Part shown: positions 28,009 to 36,978 of the stretch, piece after piece
Numbering within the stretch: position 1 is the stretch's first letter
Layout of the letters: each line of letters starts with the position of its first letter
NCBI GenBank assembly: GCA_051201585.1
Contig: CP179198.1
Location: 1,178,001 to 1,242,000 of the forward strand
Length of the DNA: 64,000 nt
Source of the DNA: UBA868 sp016776875
GTDB taxonomy: Bacteria > Pseudomonadota > Gammaproteobacteria > Arenicellales > UBA868
Direction: 5' to 3'
Made by a program: the position numbers and the translations under genes
Notes under the pieces: model-generated
The model's input: only the letters and a program-made list of their open reading frames with translations
The model's database searches: none
Told to the model about the DNA's origin: nothing

Positions 28009-28111
28009 AAGGATTTTCTTTGAGTCTAGGTTAAAGGGTGAGCCAATCGATGACTTCTAAAAGGTTAAGGAAATTAGTGACGACGCTCGAGCGTAAATTC
28101 TACAACAACTC

Positions 28112-28942
28112 ATGAAAAGCTTTTGGCGTATGGAGAATCATAAAAATCCACGACAACACCTCAATCGATATGCGCTGGGGGTTGAGTATGATGGTAGCGA
28201 GTTCTGCGGGTGGCAGATCCAAAAAGGGGTAGCGACGGTCCAACAGACTTTGGAAACCGCAATTAGCGCGGTTGCAAATCATCCGGTGCGGACAACGACC
28301 GCAGGTAGAACCGACACGGGTGTTCATGCGACGGGCCAAGTGGTCCATTTTGATACCCAAGTGAGCCGTCAGATCAATTCATGGGTCAAAGGTGTGAATT
28401 CCAATCTGCCGTCTAGTGTTGCGGTGACGTGGGCGAGGTTGGTGCCTTTAGACTTCCATGCTCGATTTAGTGTGGTCGGGCGAACCTATCGTTACATAAT
28501 CTTCTCTCGGAAGGTGAGCCCGGCGATCCTTTCCCAAAAAGTAACCTGGACCTACCTGGATCTTGATGAGAATCTGATGTCCACAGCCGCAGACGATCTT
28601 GTAGGCTGCCACGATTTCTCTGCCTATCGATCGGTGCGTTGCCAGTCTCATCAACCCGTCCGTGATGTTCAAAAAATTTCAATCAACCGACGTGGGGATT
28701 GGATTTGGATTGATATTGACGCCGATGGCTTTCTGCACCATATGGTTCGTAATATTGCAGGTGTCTTGATGGCAATCGGATCGGGAGAAGCACCGACATC
28801 CTGGGCAAAAAAAGTGTTGGATAGTCGCGATCGAAGACAGGGTGGCGTCACAGCGTCTGCCGATGGCCTTTATCTATCGGAGGTACGCTATCCCGCTCAT
28901 TTCAATATCCCGCTACCCCCCCCTGCCTGTAAGTTTTGGTAA
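28112..28942 (+). CDS. truA: tRNA pseudouridine synthase A (sites 38-40)
   Basis: TruA isomerises uridines 38, 39 and 40 in the anticodon stem. It shows LGVEYDGSEFCGWQIQ near the start, TTAGRTDTGVHATGQVVHFD containing the catalytic Asp, and the later FLHHMVRNIAGVLMAIG. It is 276 residues long if started at 28112; an ATG at 28130 would remove six residues and is equally plausible. It begins 103 bp from the divergent trpB start, and is followed by trpF after 31 bp, as in pseudomonads (fimV-truA-trpF). Confidence 0.96.
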   Translation: MKSFWRMENHKNPRQHLNRYALGVEYDGSEFCGWQIQKGVATVQQTLETAISAVANHPVRTTTAGRTDTGVHATGQVVHFDTQVSRQINSWVKGVNSNLPSSVAVTWARLVPLDFHARFSVVGRTYRYIIFSRKVSPAILSQKVTWTYLDLDENLMSTAADDLVGCHDFSAYRSVRCQSHQPVRDVQKISINRRGDWIWIDIDADGFLHHMVRNIAGVLMAIGSGEAPTSWAKKVLDSRDRRQGGVTASADGLYLSEVRYPAHFNIPLPPPACKFW

Positions 28943-28973
28943 GTGATTTTGGCCAACGCGTTACAATAGCGGG

Positions 28974-29633
28974 GTGCGCACCCGAATTAAAATCTGCGGA
29001 ATTACTCGCCCTGAAGATGCTGGCGTTGTCGTTGATGCCGGCGCTGACGGCATAGGACTTATGTTCTATAAAAGAAGTTCAAGATTCGTTAGTATTCAAC
29101 AAGCGATTGGGATTGCCGAAAAAATACCATCGTTGGTCGATCTCGTGGGTGTATTTGTTGATCCACCAGAGGAAGAAGTCCACGCGGTGCTGGATCAAGT
29201 ACCTTTAAACATTCTTCAGTTTCACGGCAACGAGAGTGCGGCATTTTGCGAAGGATTTGGAAAACCTTATATTAAGGCAATGAGAATGTCAGATCGAATT
29301 GACCCTGAAATGGAGTCGTTGACTCACCCGAAAGCGGGTGCATTTTTGCTGGACACCTTTAATCCGAATGCCCATGGTGGGACGGGAGAGACTTTTGAAT
29401 GGAGCCGGGCCCGCGCTAATCTAGCGTCACCAATTATTTTGGCTGGGGGCTTGACCGCTGAAAATGTTGGGACGGCGTTGTCAGTCTCGAGCGCATGGGG
29501 TGTTGATACGAGCTCCGGCGTGGAAAAAAAACCGGGCGTAAAGGATATTCAAAAAATAATGGCGTTCTGTCGTGCGGTTCGGGAATGGGATCGTATTAGC
29601 CGCGATTATGCGGTGGAAAGGAAGAGTCATTAA
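28974..29633 (+). CDS. trpF: phosphoribosylanthranilate isomerase
   Basis: TrpF performs the Amadori rearrangement of phosphoribosylanthranilate. RTRIKICGITRPEDA holds the catalytic Cys, LNILQFHGNES the middle strand, LLDTFNPNAHGGTGETFEW the catalytic Asp, and LAGGLTAENV and VDTSSGVEKKPG the phosphate-binding loops. Start: GTG at 28974, which puts the family N-terminus (V/M-R-T-R-I-K-I-C-G) in register. The 219 residues are normal. Its TAA overlaps the accD ATG (TAATG). It stays in its usual place even though trpBA have moved and inverted. Confidence 0.95.
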   Translation: MRTRIKICGITRPEDAGVVVDAGADGIGLMFYKRSSRFVSIQQAIGIAEKIPSLVDLVGVFVDPPEEEVHAVLDQVPLNILQFHGNESAAFCEGFGKPYIKAMRMSDRIDPEMESLTHPKAGAFLLDTFNPNAHGGTGETFEWSRARANLASPIILAGGLTAENVGTALSVSSAWGVDTSSGVEKKPGVKDIQKIMAFCRAVREWDRISRDYAVERKSH

Positions 29634-30539
29634 TGAGTTGGTTTGATCGTTTAATTCCACCGAAAATAAAAGATGTCGCTTCAGCGGCGACTCGTCGTGG
29701 TGTTCCTCAGGGGCTGTGGCGGCAATGCTCTGACTGCAGTTCAGTTCTTTATGGGGCTGATCTAGACCGTAGCATTCAGGTCTGTCCCAAGTGTGGGCAC
29801 CATATGCGCCTTACCGCCAGGGCAAGATTAGCCGCGTTCTTTGATGACGGTCAGTTCGACGAGATTGGCGCTGACCTGAAAGCCGTCGATGTTCTCGGCT
29901 TTAAAGATTCTCGTCGATATCGGGAGCGATTGTCCGAAGCGGTAAAGGAGTCTGAAGAAAAAGAGGCATTGGTGGCAGGCCGGGGCTCGGTTCATGGCGC
30001 CCCTTTTACCGCGGTCGCTTTTGAGTTTCGATTTATGGGCGGATCTATGGGGTCAGTGGTGGGCGAGAAATTTGTTCGAGCGGCTGATGATGCGTTTGCG
30101 CGCCAAAACCCTATGGTTTGTTTCTCTGCGAGTGGTGGCGCCCGAATGCAGGAAGGATTGTTCTCATTAATGCAGATGGCGAAGACGACGTCAGCACTGA
30201 ATAAACTCTCAGCCCACGGCATTCCCTATATTTCTATTTTGACGGATCCAACGATGGGCGGCGTGTCCGCGAGTCTCGCGATGCTCGGTGATTTGATTAT
30301 TGCGGAACCCAATGCGCTCATTGGGTTCGCCGGGCCCCGTGTGATTGAGCAAACCGTGCGAGAAAAATTACCGGAGGGGTTTCAACGTTCAGAGTTTCTT
30401 CTCGAGCACGGCGCTATCGATATGGTGGTCAGTCGTGGAGAAGCTCCGCGAGGTTATCGCCGAGGCCGCTGAAACGATGGGGTTTGGTCCTGTACGTGCA
30501 GTTGACGCCGAGCTTCTAATTCCTGATCAAATTATTTAA
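29633..30539 (+). CDS. accD: acetyl-CoA carboxylase carboxyltransferase subunit beta (frame-disrupted)
   Basis: AccD with AccA transfers the carboxyl group from biotin to acetyl-CoA, the committed step of fatty-acid synthesis. A four-Cys zinc ribbon (CSDCSSV and CPKCGHH, residues about 27-52) is followed by the crotonase-fold domain with GGSMGSVVGEK, FSASGGARMQEGLFSLMQM and GFAGPRVIEQTVREKLPEGF. Close to the C-terminus the frame changes at AGCT 30442-30445. Dropping one base joins VVSRGEL to REVIAEAAETMGFG and gives about 301 residues, as expected. The start overlaps the trpF stop and folC follows after 25 bp. Confidence 0.94.
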
Positions 30540-30564
30540 TAACTGAGATCGTTGTTTTATTTTA

Positions 30565-31860
30565 ATGGAGTCAGGAACTTCAGCAGGCCTCGAGAACTGG
30601 CTCTCTTATATCGAGTCAATTCATTTCCGGACGATCGACCTTAGTTTGGATCGCCCGCGTCGCGTCCTTCATCTGTTGAAACTCAAAACGCCGAAAGTCG
30701 TCATTACGGTTGGGGGCACTAATGGCAAAGGAACAACGGTTTCGATGGTTGAAGCCGCCTATCGTTCGGCAGGGTATAAGGTTGGCTGCTACACCTCACC
30801 CCACTTGATCAGTTACTGTGAGCGGATTCGCCTTTCAGGGCTGGATGTCAATCCCGAACTATTATGCGAGGCGTTCTTGGCGGTGGACAATGCGCGAGGG
30901 AATATTCCATTGACTTATTTTGAGTTTGGAACTCTCGCTGCCTTTTATATCTTTTCGCACCTGAGAATCGATGTTGCGATTTTGGAGGTCGGAATGGGGG
31001 GGCGACTTGATGCGGTTAACCTGCTTAATCCGGACCTTGCAATTCTTTGCACGATCGATATCGATCATCAGGCTTGGCTGGGGAGTACGCGCGAGAAAAT
31101 CGGTGCCGAAAAGGCCGGTATTTTTAGATATCGCGGCAAAGTAGTGGTAGCCGATCCGGATCCGCCGTCTAGTGTTATCAGCCGCTTGGCTATTCTCCGG
31201 TGCGAGGCGCAACAGCATCATAAAAGCTTCGAAGTAAGGCCGTCGGGCCAGAATGTTTGGCATTGGCGTCATTTTGGCGATGCGACATTTGGAGTCGGAC
31301 TTCCCGAGGAGGTCCCGATCGCGAGCGGCAGCGTGATTAGGGCGAGAAACTTATCAGGCGCCCTTGCATCGGTCTATGCGCTGCAGGACAGGCTGCCGAT
31401 TGAGGTCAAAGATCTCGATGCGTTGCTGGCTGCAGTTACACCAGGCCGACGACAGCATGTCGAAGGAGAGGTGAGTCTGTGGCTGGATGTGGGCCACAAT
31501 CTTCAGGCAATCGAAGGCCTCGCAAGCGAACTGGCGCGAGAGTCCGTAAACGGAAAAACCCGCGGCGTCTTCGCAATGCTCGGCGATAAGGATATTGAAC
31601 AGTGTATTGGGCTCATAGACGATCAAATTGATGAATGGTTTCTTGCCGAGCTCAACGAGCCACGGGCCATATCGATTCAGGAGCTCAAGGGTAAATTTTC
31701 AACCCTTAAAGTGGCTGAGACCGCGGACCAAAAGAATGCTGCGATGGTTTTTCACCAGGCATTAGAAGCATCGCAACCGGGAGACCGGATAGTCGCCTTT
31801 GGTTCATTTTATTTGGTCGGTGATATACTGGCAGCGCATGCCAAGAGAATTTTTTCTTAA
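30565..31860 (+). CDS. folC: bifunctional folylpolyglutamate/dihydrofolate synthase
   Basis: FolC adds glutamate to dihydropteroate and to reduced folates. It is a Mur-ligase family enzyme: the P-loop VGGTNGKGTTVSMVE (near 50), SPHLISYCERIRL, LEVGMGGRLDAVNLL and the central-domain DIDHQAWLG, with LWLDVGHN opening the C-terminal domain. The 431 residues are normal. The TAA shares bases with the ATG of the next gene (TAATG), so folC and dedD are coupled. accD-folC-dedD-cvpA-purF is a standard gammaproteobacterial operon. Confidence 0.96.
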   Translation: MESGTSAGLENWLSYIESIHFRTIDLSLDRPRRVLHLLKLKTPKVVITVGGTNGKGTTVSMVEAAYRSAGYKVGCYTSPHLISYCERIRLSGLDVNPELLCEAFLAVDNARGNIPLTYFEFGTLAAFYIFSHLRIDVAILEVGMGGRLDAVNLLNPDLAILCTIDIDHQAWLGSTREKIGAEKAGIFRYRGKVVVADPDPPSSVISRLAILRCEAQQHHKSFEVRPSGQNVWHWRHFGDATFGVGLPEEVPIASGSVIRARNLSGALASVYALQDRLPIEVKDLDALLAAVTPGRRQHVEGEVSLWLDVGHNLQAIEGLASELARESVNGKTRGVFAMLGDKDIEQCIGLIDDQIDEWFLAELNEPRAISIQELKGKFSTLKVAETADQKNAAMVFHQALEASQPGDRIVAFGSFYLVGDILAAHAKRIFS

Positions 31861-32479
31861 TGGATGAGTCCGGCAATTCTCCTGTAAATCTTAAGCATCG
31901 GCTGATGGGAGCTTTATCCTTTTGGTCTTGCCAATACTTGTTCTGCCGTTGTTGTTAGGGGGTGGGGATCACCTGCCGCGCCAACTCCCGGCAAAAGATC
32001 CAGGCTTTGGGCCTGCGGATCAATTTATTTCAACTATCAAGGGGGGCGAACTTGTCCCTGATGTAAACGGCGTCGCTGAGTCGGCGGCGAAGCAGACTGC
32101 GGATGCAGACGGCATGGCCGATCAGGCCTCAGAAAGGGAAGTCTCCGCGACGACAATGGAGCAACAAGCGCTTGATTCGCCCAGTGAACCTAGCGCTCCC
32201 CCTGAGACAGTAGACACGGATAAAGGTGTTGTTCCAGTTGAATCCGGCTGGCTCGTGCAAGTTGGTGCATTCCAAGACGAGTCGAATTTAGAAATGCTTG
32301 AAAACCGGCTAGCAGAAAATAATATGCCCGCGCGCCGTGAAAGGATTCTTATTGGGGAAAAGCCAGGCTGGCGACTGTTATTAGGACCATTTGAAACGAA
32401 AGAAGCCGCGGAACGAGAGAGTGGCAAGGCGATTCTGATAACAGGTGAGCCGACGGTTGTGGCTCCACAAGAGGGTTAA
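31860..32479 (+). CDS. dedD: DedD-like SPOR-domain cell-division protein (frame-disrupted)
   Basis: DedD binds denuded septal peptidoglycan through its SPOR domain. The ATG at 31860 overlaps the folC stop and opens with VNLKHRLMGA, the typical cytoplasmic lead. The next frame continues with a transmembrane helix (LLVLPILVLPLLLGG), an acidic Ala/Glu-rich linker, and a SPOR domain starting at GWLVQVGAFQDESN and ending WRLLLGPFETKEAAER. The frames meet at AGCT 31910-31913, where one base (probably T) is missing. The repaired chain is about 206 residues. The gene order folC-dedD-cvpA supports the call. Confidence 0.88.
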
Positions 32480-32506
32480 GCCTTTTGGTTTTTTACAGGA
32501 CCCAAT

Positions 32507-33058
32507 ATGGAAATGTTTAATCAGTTGACAGCGATGTCGCCGGCGGATCTCGCTTTCGGGCTTTTGATCTTGTCCTCGTTGATTCTGGGAATCGTTCGCG
32601 GACTCATCAGGGAAGTATTATCGCTCGTCTCTTGGATATTAGCGGCCTGGCTTTCCTATCAATACGGCCTGATTTTGGGCGATTCTTTTAATTCTGTGAT
32701 ACAAAATCCAACACTTTCAGCGGTGATGGGTTCGGTCGTTGTTTTTGCCGGGGTTTTGATCGCGCTGACGCTGTTGAGCAGCCTTCTTAACCGAGTTTTT
32801 AAAAAAGCGGGCTTGAGTCTTGCAGACCGATTTTTTGGCGGAGTTTTTGGAGTCGCGCGAGGGGCCGCTGTTATCACGGTCTTATTGATAGCGTTCCGAC
32901 TAACCGCTATCCCAGAACAGGATTGGTATGTTCGATCGCAGATCATTCCCTACTTTAATCCTTTGGTAAATAGTTTTTCGCTGAAGGTTAGTGATTCTCT
33001 TTCTCAGGACGCTGTTTCGATCAGCGTTGATGAAAGCGAAATCGATCAGGACCTTTAA
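32507..33058 (+). CDS. cvpA: CvpA family membrane protein
   Basis: CvpA is an inner-membrane protein named for colicin V production; its molecular activity is not settled. The sequence has four hydrophobic segments: LAFGLLILSSLILGIVRG, ILAAWLSYQYGLIL, VVVFAGVLIALTLL and AAVITVLLIAF. Between the last two lies the conserved GLSLADRFFGGVFGVARG. It is 183 residues long with a polar acidic tail. It lies 27 bp after dedD and 38 bp before purF, the usual cvpA-purF pairing. Confidence 0.94.
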   Translation: MEMFNQLTAMSPADLAFGLLILSSLILGIVRGLIREVLSLVSWILAAWLSYQYGLILGDSFNSVIQNPTLSAVMGSVVVFAGVLIALTLLSSLLNRVFKKAGLSLADRFFGGVFGVARGAAVITVLLIAFRLTAIPEQDWYVRSQIIPYFNPLVNSFSLKVSDSLSQDAVSISVDESEIDQDL

Positions 33059-33096
33059 TCCCAATTTAATCGAAGCCATCATCGGAGCTCGCTAAT

Positions 33097-34614
33097 ATGT
33101 GTGGAATCGTTGGAGTTGTCGGACATGCGCCGGTTAATCAAGAAATCTATGACGCCTTAACAGTCGTTCAACATCGGGGCCAAGACGCCGCGGGAATAAT
33201 GACGTGTGAGGAGGGCAGGGTCTTTTTAAGAAAAGACAGTGGCCTCGTGCGAGATGTATTCGCAGCGCGTCACATGCTTCAGCTACGAGGGCATATGGGA
33301 ATTGGTCACGCCCGCTATCCCACCGCGGGAGGGGAGAATCGCTCGGAAGCCCAACCTTTTTATGTGAACTCCCCATTCGGGGTCGCGTTAGGGCACAACG
33401 GTAATTTAATTAACGCAGAAGCGTTGAGTCAGGAACTGTTCCAAGGAGATCTTCGTCAACTCAATACAGGCTCTGATTCAGAAGTGCTGCTCAATGTGTT
33501 TGCCCATGAGTTGATGGTTTCCGCGCGAGAGAAGGGCGGCATACTCCAGGCGGATGATATTTTTGACGCGGTCGCCCGATTGCATCAGCGATGTAAAGGA
33601 GCCTATGCGGTCGTGGCGATGATAGTTGGATATGGACTGGTAGCCTTTCGAGATCCATGTGGGATTCGCCCGCTCGTGATCGGGACGCGATCTGACGAAC
33701 AGGGCCAGTCTGTCATGGTTGCTTCTGAGAGTGTCGCAATGGACTTGCTTAATTACCAGCTGATCGGAGATATCGCGCCGGGCGAAGGCGTTTTTATTTC
33801 AACCGATGGACAGATTGAGCGTCGAATTTGTGCGCCTAATACCCAGTTGACGCCCTGTCTTTTTGAGTATGTCTATCTTGCCCGGCCAGATTCAATTATC
33901 GACGAGGTTGCGGTCTATAAGAGTCGACTGCGGATGGGCGAGAAACTTGCCGAACAGATACTAAGCGAATGGAATGATCACGATGTGGATGTTGTTATCC
34001 CCATTCCCGATACCAGTCGAACCTCTGCGTTGCAGCTTGCCAATTTGATGGGGCTTAAGTACCGAGAAGGGTTTATCAAGAATCGCTACATCGGTCGGAC
34101 CTTCATTATGCCCGGTCAGGCGGAACGGCAAAAATCAGTTAGGCAAAAGCTAAACGCGATTGACCTTGAATTTCGAGGTAAGAATGTACTCCTCGTTGAC
34201 GATTCTATTGTTCGAGGCACCACGTCCAAACAGATCATTCAGATGGCGCGGGAAGCCGGCGCAAAGAAAGTGTATTTCGCATCAGCGGCACCGCCGGTTC
34301 GTTATGCGAATGTTTATGGGATTGATATGCCCGCACCTTCGGAGCTCGTCGCTAATGGCCGAACGGAAGACGAGATCTGCGAGTTTATCGGGGCTGACCG
34401 CCTTATTTTCCAGCGTTTGGGCGATTTGATTTCGGCGGTTCGGGAAGGAAACTCAAAAATTTATGCGGTAGATGCCTCGTGTTTCGACGGCCAATATGTC
34501 ACGGGTGATGTGACTGAAAAATTTTTGAGCCAGAACGCCGGTGAACGCGGCGATGATGTTAAACGAAAATCTTCGGAAACCCTCGATTTTGCCGAGATCA
34601 ACTCTTACCACTAG
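33097..34614 (+). CDS. purF: amidophosphoribosyltransferase
   Basis: PurF makes phosphoribosylamine, the first step of purine synthesis. The N-terminal Cys nucleophile is exposed after Met removal (MCGIVGVVGH). The class II glutaminase domain has QHRGQDAAGIM, GHARYPTAG and LGHNGNLINA. The phosphoribosyltransferase domain has the PRPP motif NVLLVDDSIVRGTTSKQI, with IPIPDTSRTSALQLA before it. The 505 residues are normal. The ending overlaps the convergent lpxH stop by 4 bp. Confidence 0.97.
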   Translation: MCGIVGVVGHAPVNQEIYDALTVVQHRGQDAAGIMTCEEGRVFLRKDSGLVRDVFAARHMLQLRGHMGIGHARYPTAGGENRSEAQPFYVNSPFGVALGHNGNLINAEALSQELFQGDLRQLNTGSDSEVLLNVFAHELMVSAREKGGILQADDIFDAVARLHQRCKGAYAVVAMIVGYGLVAFRDPCGIRPLVIGTRSDEQGQSVMVASESVAMDLLNYQLIGDIAPGEGVFISTDGQIERRICAPNTQLTPCLFEYVYLARPDSIIDEVAVYKSRLRMGEKLAEQILSEWNDHDVDVVIPIPDTSRTSALQLANLMGLKYREGFIKNRYIGRTFIMPGQAERQKSVRQKLNAIDLEFRGKNVLLVDDSIVRGTTSKQIIQMAREAGAKKVYFASAAPPVRYANVYGIDMPAPSELVANGRTEDEICEFIGADRLIFQRLGDLISAVREGNSKIYAVDASCFDGQYVTGDVTEKFLSQNAGERGDDVKRKSSETLDFAEINSYH

Positions 34615-35348
34615 AGGATGAGTTGATCTGTTTTTCCGTGATGGTGAAGCAAGATTTCATCTTTTGTTAGCGTGATCCAACTTTCGCCGGACGCCCAGTC
34701 TCCCAAAACAATACGATGGCAGTTTGGTAACTGGCAATTGATCGAGTGAATTGCCGGGCGGTGGGTGTGGCCGTGGATGAGTAAGCGGACCGAGTGTTTT
34801 GTAACGACAGCGGATACGGCAGTGTCAGTGACGTCCATGATTTCCATCGATTTGTCAGTTTTCGTGTCGTCACTGCGATACCTGGCCAATCGCGCTAACT
34901 GATCACGTTCGGCGATGCTTTTGCTTAAAAAGCCTTTTTGCCACGCATCATCCAACACCATTGCGCGAAAATTTTGGTGGGGGATGTCGTCAGTGCAGAG
35001 ACTGTCGCCGTGCATTAATAGTACTTTTCTAGAGTCGATTTCTAAAATATGCTCGTCGGTGAGCAAGGTTACTCCACATTCTTCAGAAAAAGTTTCACCC
35101 ACTAAAAAATCGCGGTTACCCGCCATAAAGAAGATTTTGACCTGCCTTTCGGTCAATATCCGGAGAAGGTTAAAAGTATTCTCATGACCTAAAAAAAAGA
35201 CCGCGTCGTCCCCCAGCCAGTATTCAAAAAGATCCCCCAAGATGTAGAGTTGATCGCCCGAAACCAGTCGAGCGGTGAACTGCTCGAAACGGTAAAAAAT
35301 GTCGGTTTCGGTCGTGCTGAGATGAAGATCGGATATCAGATAAATCAT
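34611..35348 (-). CDS. lpxH: UDP-2,3-diacylglucosamine diphosphatase
   Basis: LpxH hydrolyses UDP-2,3-diacylglucosamine to lipid X in lipid A synthesis, so the organism should make lipopolysaccharide. It is a calcineurin-like metallophosphatase: LISDLHLS, LGDLFEYWLGDD, AGNRDFLVG, LMHGDSLC and HGHTHRPAIHS carry the metal ligands in order. At 245 residues it has the usual length. Oriented against purF, it lies divergent from cysS with about 106 bp between start codons. lpxH-cysS proximity also occurs in E. coli and relatives. Confidence 0.96.
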   Translation of the reverse strand: MIYLISDLHLSTTETDIFYRFEQFTARLVSGDQLYILGDLFEYWLGDDAVFFLGHENTFNLLRILTERQVKIFFMAGNRDFLVGETFSEECGVTLLTDEHILEIDSRKVLLMHGDSLCTDDIPHQNFRAMVLDDAWQKGFLSKSIAERDQLARLARYRSDDTKTDKSMEIMDVTDTAVSAVVTKHSVRLLIHGHTHRPAIHSINCQLPNCHRIVLGDWASGESWITLTKDEILLHHHGKTDQLIL

Positions 35349-35454
35349 GCAGTGTTCGTTTTTGATTCAGTTGGGCCAGACATTAAACAGAGAAAAATTT
35401 GGATTAGCCCAGTCATTTCGGTAACATTCGCTACCCCTTCGCGTGGCCACTCTT

Positions 35455-36884
35455 ATGCCTATTCAAATTTACAATAGTTTAAGCCGAGATAAAGAGCTTT
35501 TGAACCCAAAGAGCCCGGCAAAGTCGGCATTTATGTGTGTGGCATGACTGTGTATGATTTCTGTCATATTGGCCACGCTCGCGTCCTTGTTGTTTTCGAT
35601 ATGGTTGTGCGGGTTCTGAGAGCCAAGGGTTTCGATGTTAAATATATTAGAAATATCACAGATATCGACGATAAGATCATTGCGCGAGCGAATGAAATAG
35701 GCGAACCATTTGATGTCCTGACCGAAAGATTTATTTCCGCGATGCATCAGGACGAGGCCGCACTGAACGTGATTCCGCCTGACGAGGAGCCGAGAGCAAC
35801 CGGACACATTGCAGAAATTATCTCGATGATTGAAACGCTCCAATCGCGAAACCTTGCTTATCAAGGCAAGAACGGTGACGTTTTCTTTCGGGTTCGACAG
35901 TTTCCCGGGTACGGCTCGCTCTCTGGCCGTTCGATTGATGAATTGTTATCCGGCGCACGAGTTGATATGGATGAAGCAAAGGATGACCCCCTCGATTTTG
36001 TTCTCTGGAAGATGGCAAAAGCCACGGAACCGGCTTGGCCGTCTCCGTGGGGTGATGGACGGCCAGGATGGCATATCGAGTGTTCCGCGATGTCTACCCA
36101 ATGTTTGGGCGATAGTTTTGATATTCATGGCGGTGGAATGGATTTGCGTTTTCCGCATCACGAAAACGAGATCGCTCAGACGGAGGGCGCGACAGGGAAA
36201 AAGTTTGTCAATGTTTGGATGCATAACGGCTTTGTCCAGATCGATCATGAAAAGATGTCGAAGTCATTAGGTAATTTCTTTACCATCCGGGAGATACTCA
36301 AAAATGATCAAAATCCGGAAAGAGCAGGTGAAGTGGTTAGATTTCTGATGCTCCTCAGTCATTACCGGAGCCCGCTTAATTTTTCGGATAGCGGTCTTGA
36401 CCAGGCTCGCTCCGGGCTAGAGCGACTGTACTTAGCGCTGCAAAAGTCTATGACTGGCGATTTACCGACTACGCCACCCGTTAATGATCAGTTTGCTTTG
36501 ACATTTGATCGGGCGCTAGACGACGACTTTAATACTCCCTCGGCAATTGCCGTGCTGTTCGATATTGCAAAAGAGATCAATCGAGCGATCGACCAGGGGA
36601 AAAGTTCATTAGCGGCAGCTTACGGCGTCGAATTGAAGCGCCTGGCTGATATTTTGGGCCTGCTTTATCTCAACCCTGCAGTTTTCCTCGGAATTTCTGG
36701 GTCGAATCATTCCTCGGGGACTGAGGGAGAGTCGAGCCTCATTGAGTCTTTGGTGCAGCAACGGCAAGCGGCGCGGCTGTCTCGTGATTTTGATCGAGCC
36801 GATGCGATTCGCGAGGAGCTTGAGGCGTTGAATGTTCTGATTGAGGATCGGCCAGACGGAACCTGTGAATGGCGTCGGCGTTGA
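35455..36884 (+). CDS. cysS: cysteinyl-tRNA synthetase (frame-disrupted)
   Basis: CysS charges tRNA-Cys. The ATG at 35455 begins PIQIYNSLSRDKEL, the usual N-terminus. The frame then changes at AGCT 35495-35498 (one base, probably T, missing), and the next frame continues FEPKEPGKVGIYVCGMTVYD. The class I motifs are HIGHAR (residues about 38-43) and KMSKSLGN; the zinc site includes the Cys of YVCGMTVYD, HIECSAMS, and HHENEIAQ. The repaired length is about 476 residues, as expected. It is divergent from lpxH. Confidence 0.94.
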
Positions 36885-36978
36885 ATTTACAGGCCACCCT
36901 TGTACTGTTTATACTTACGCATCTGGATTTCTCTTTTTTCCTAAGACTTTTCTTACCTAATTTTATTGAGGTTTGCTA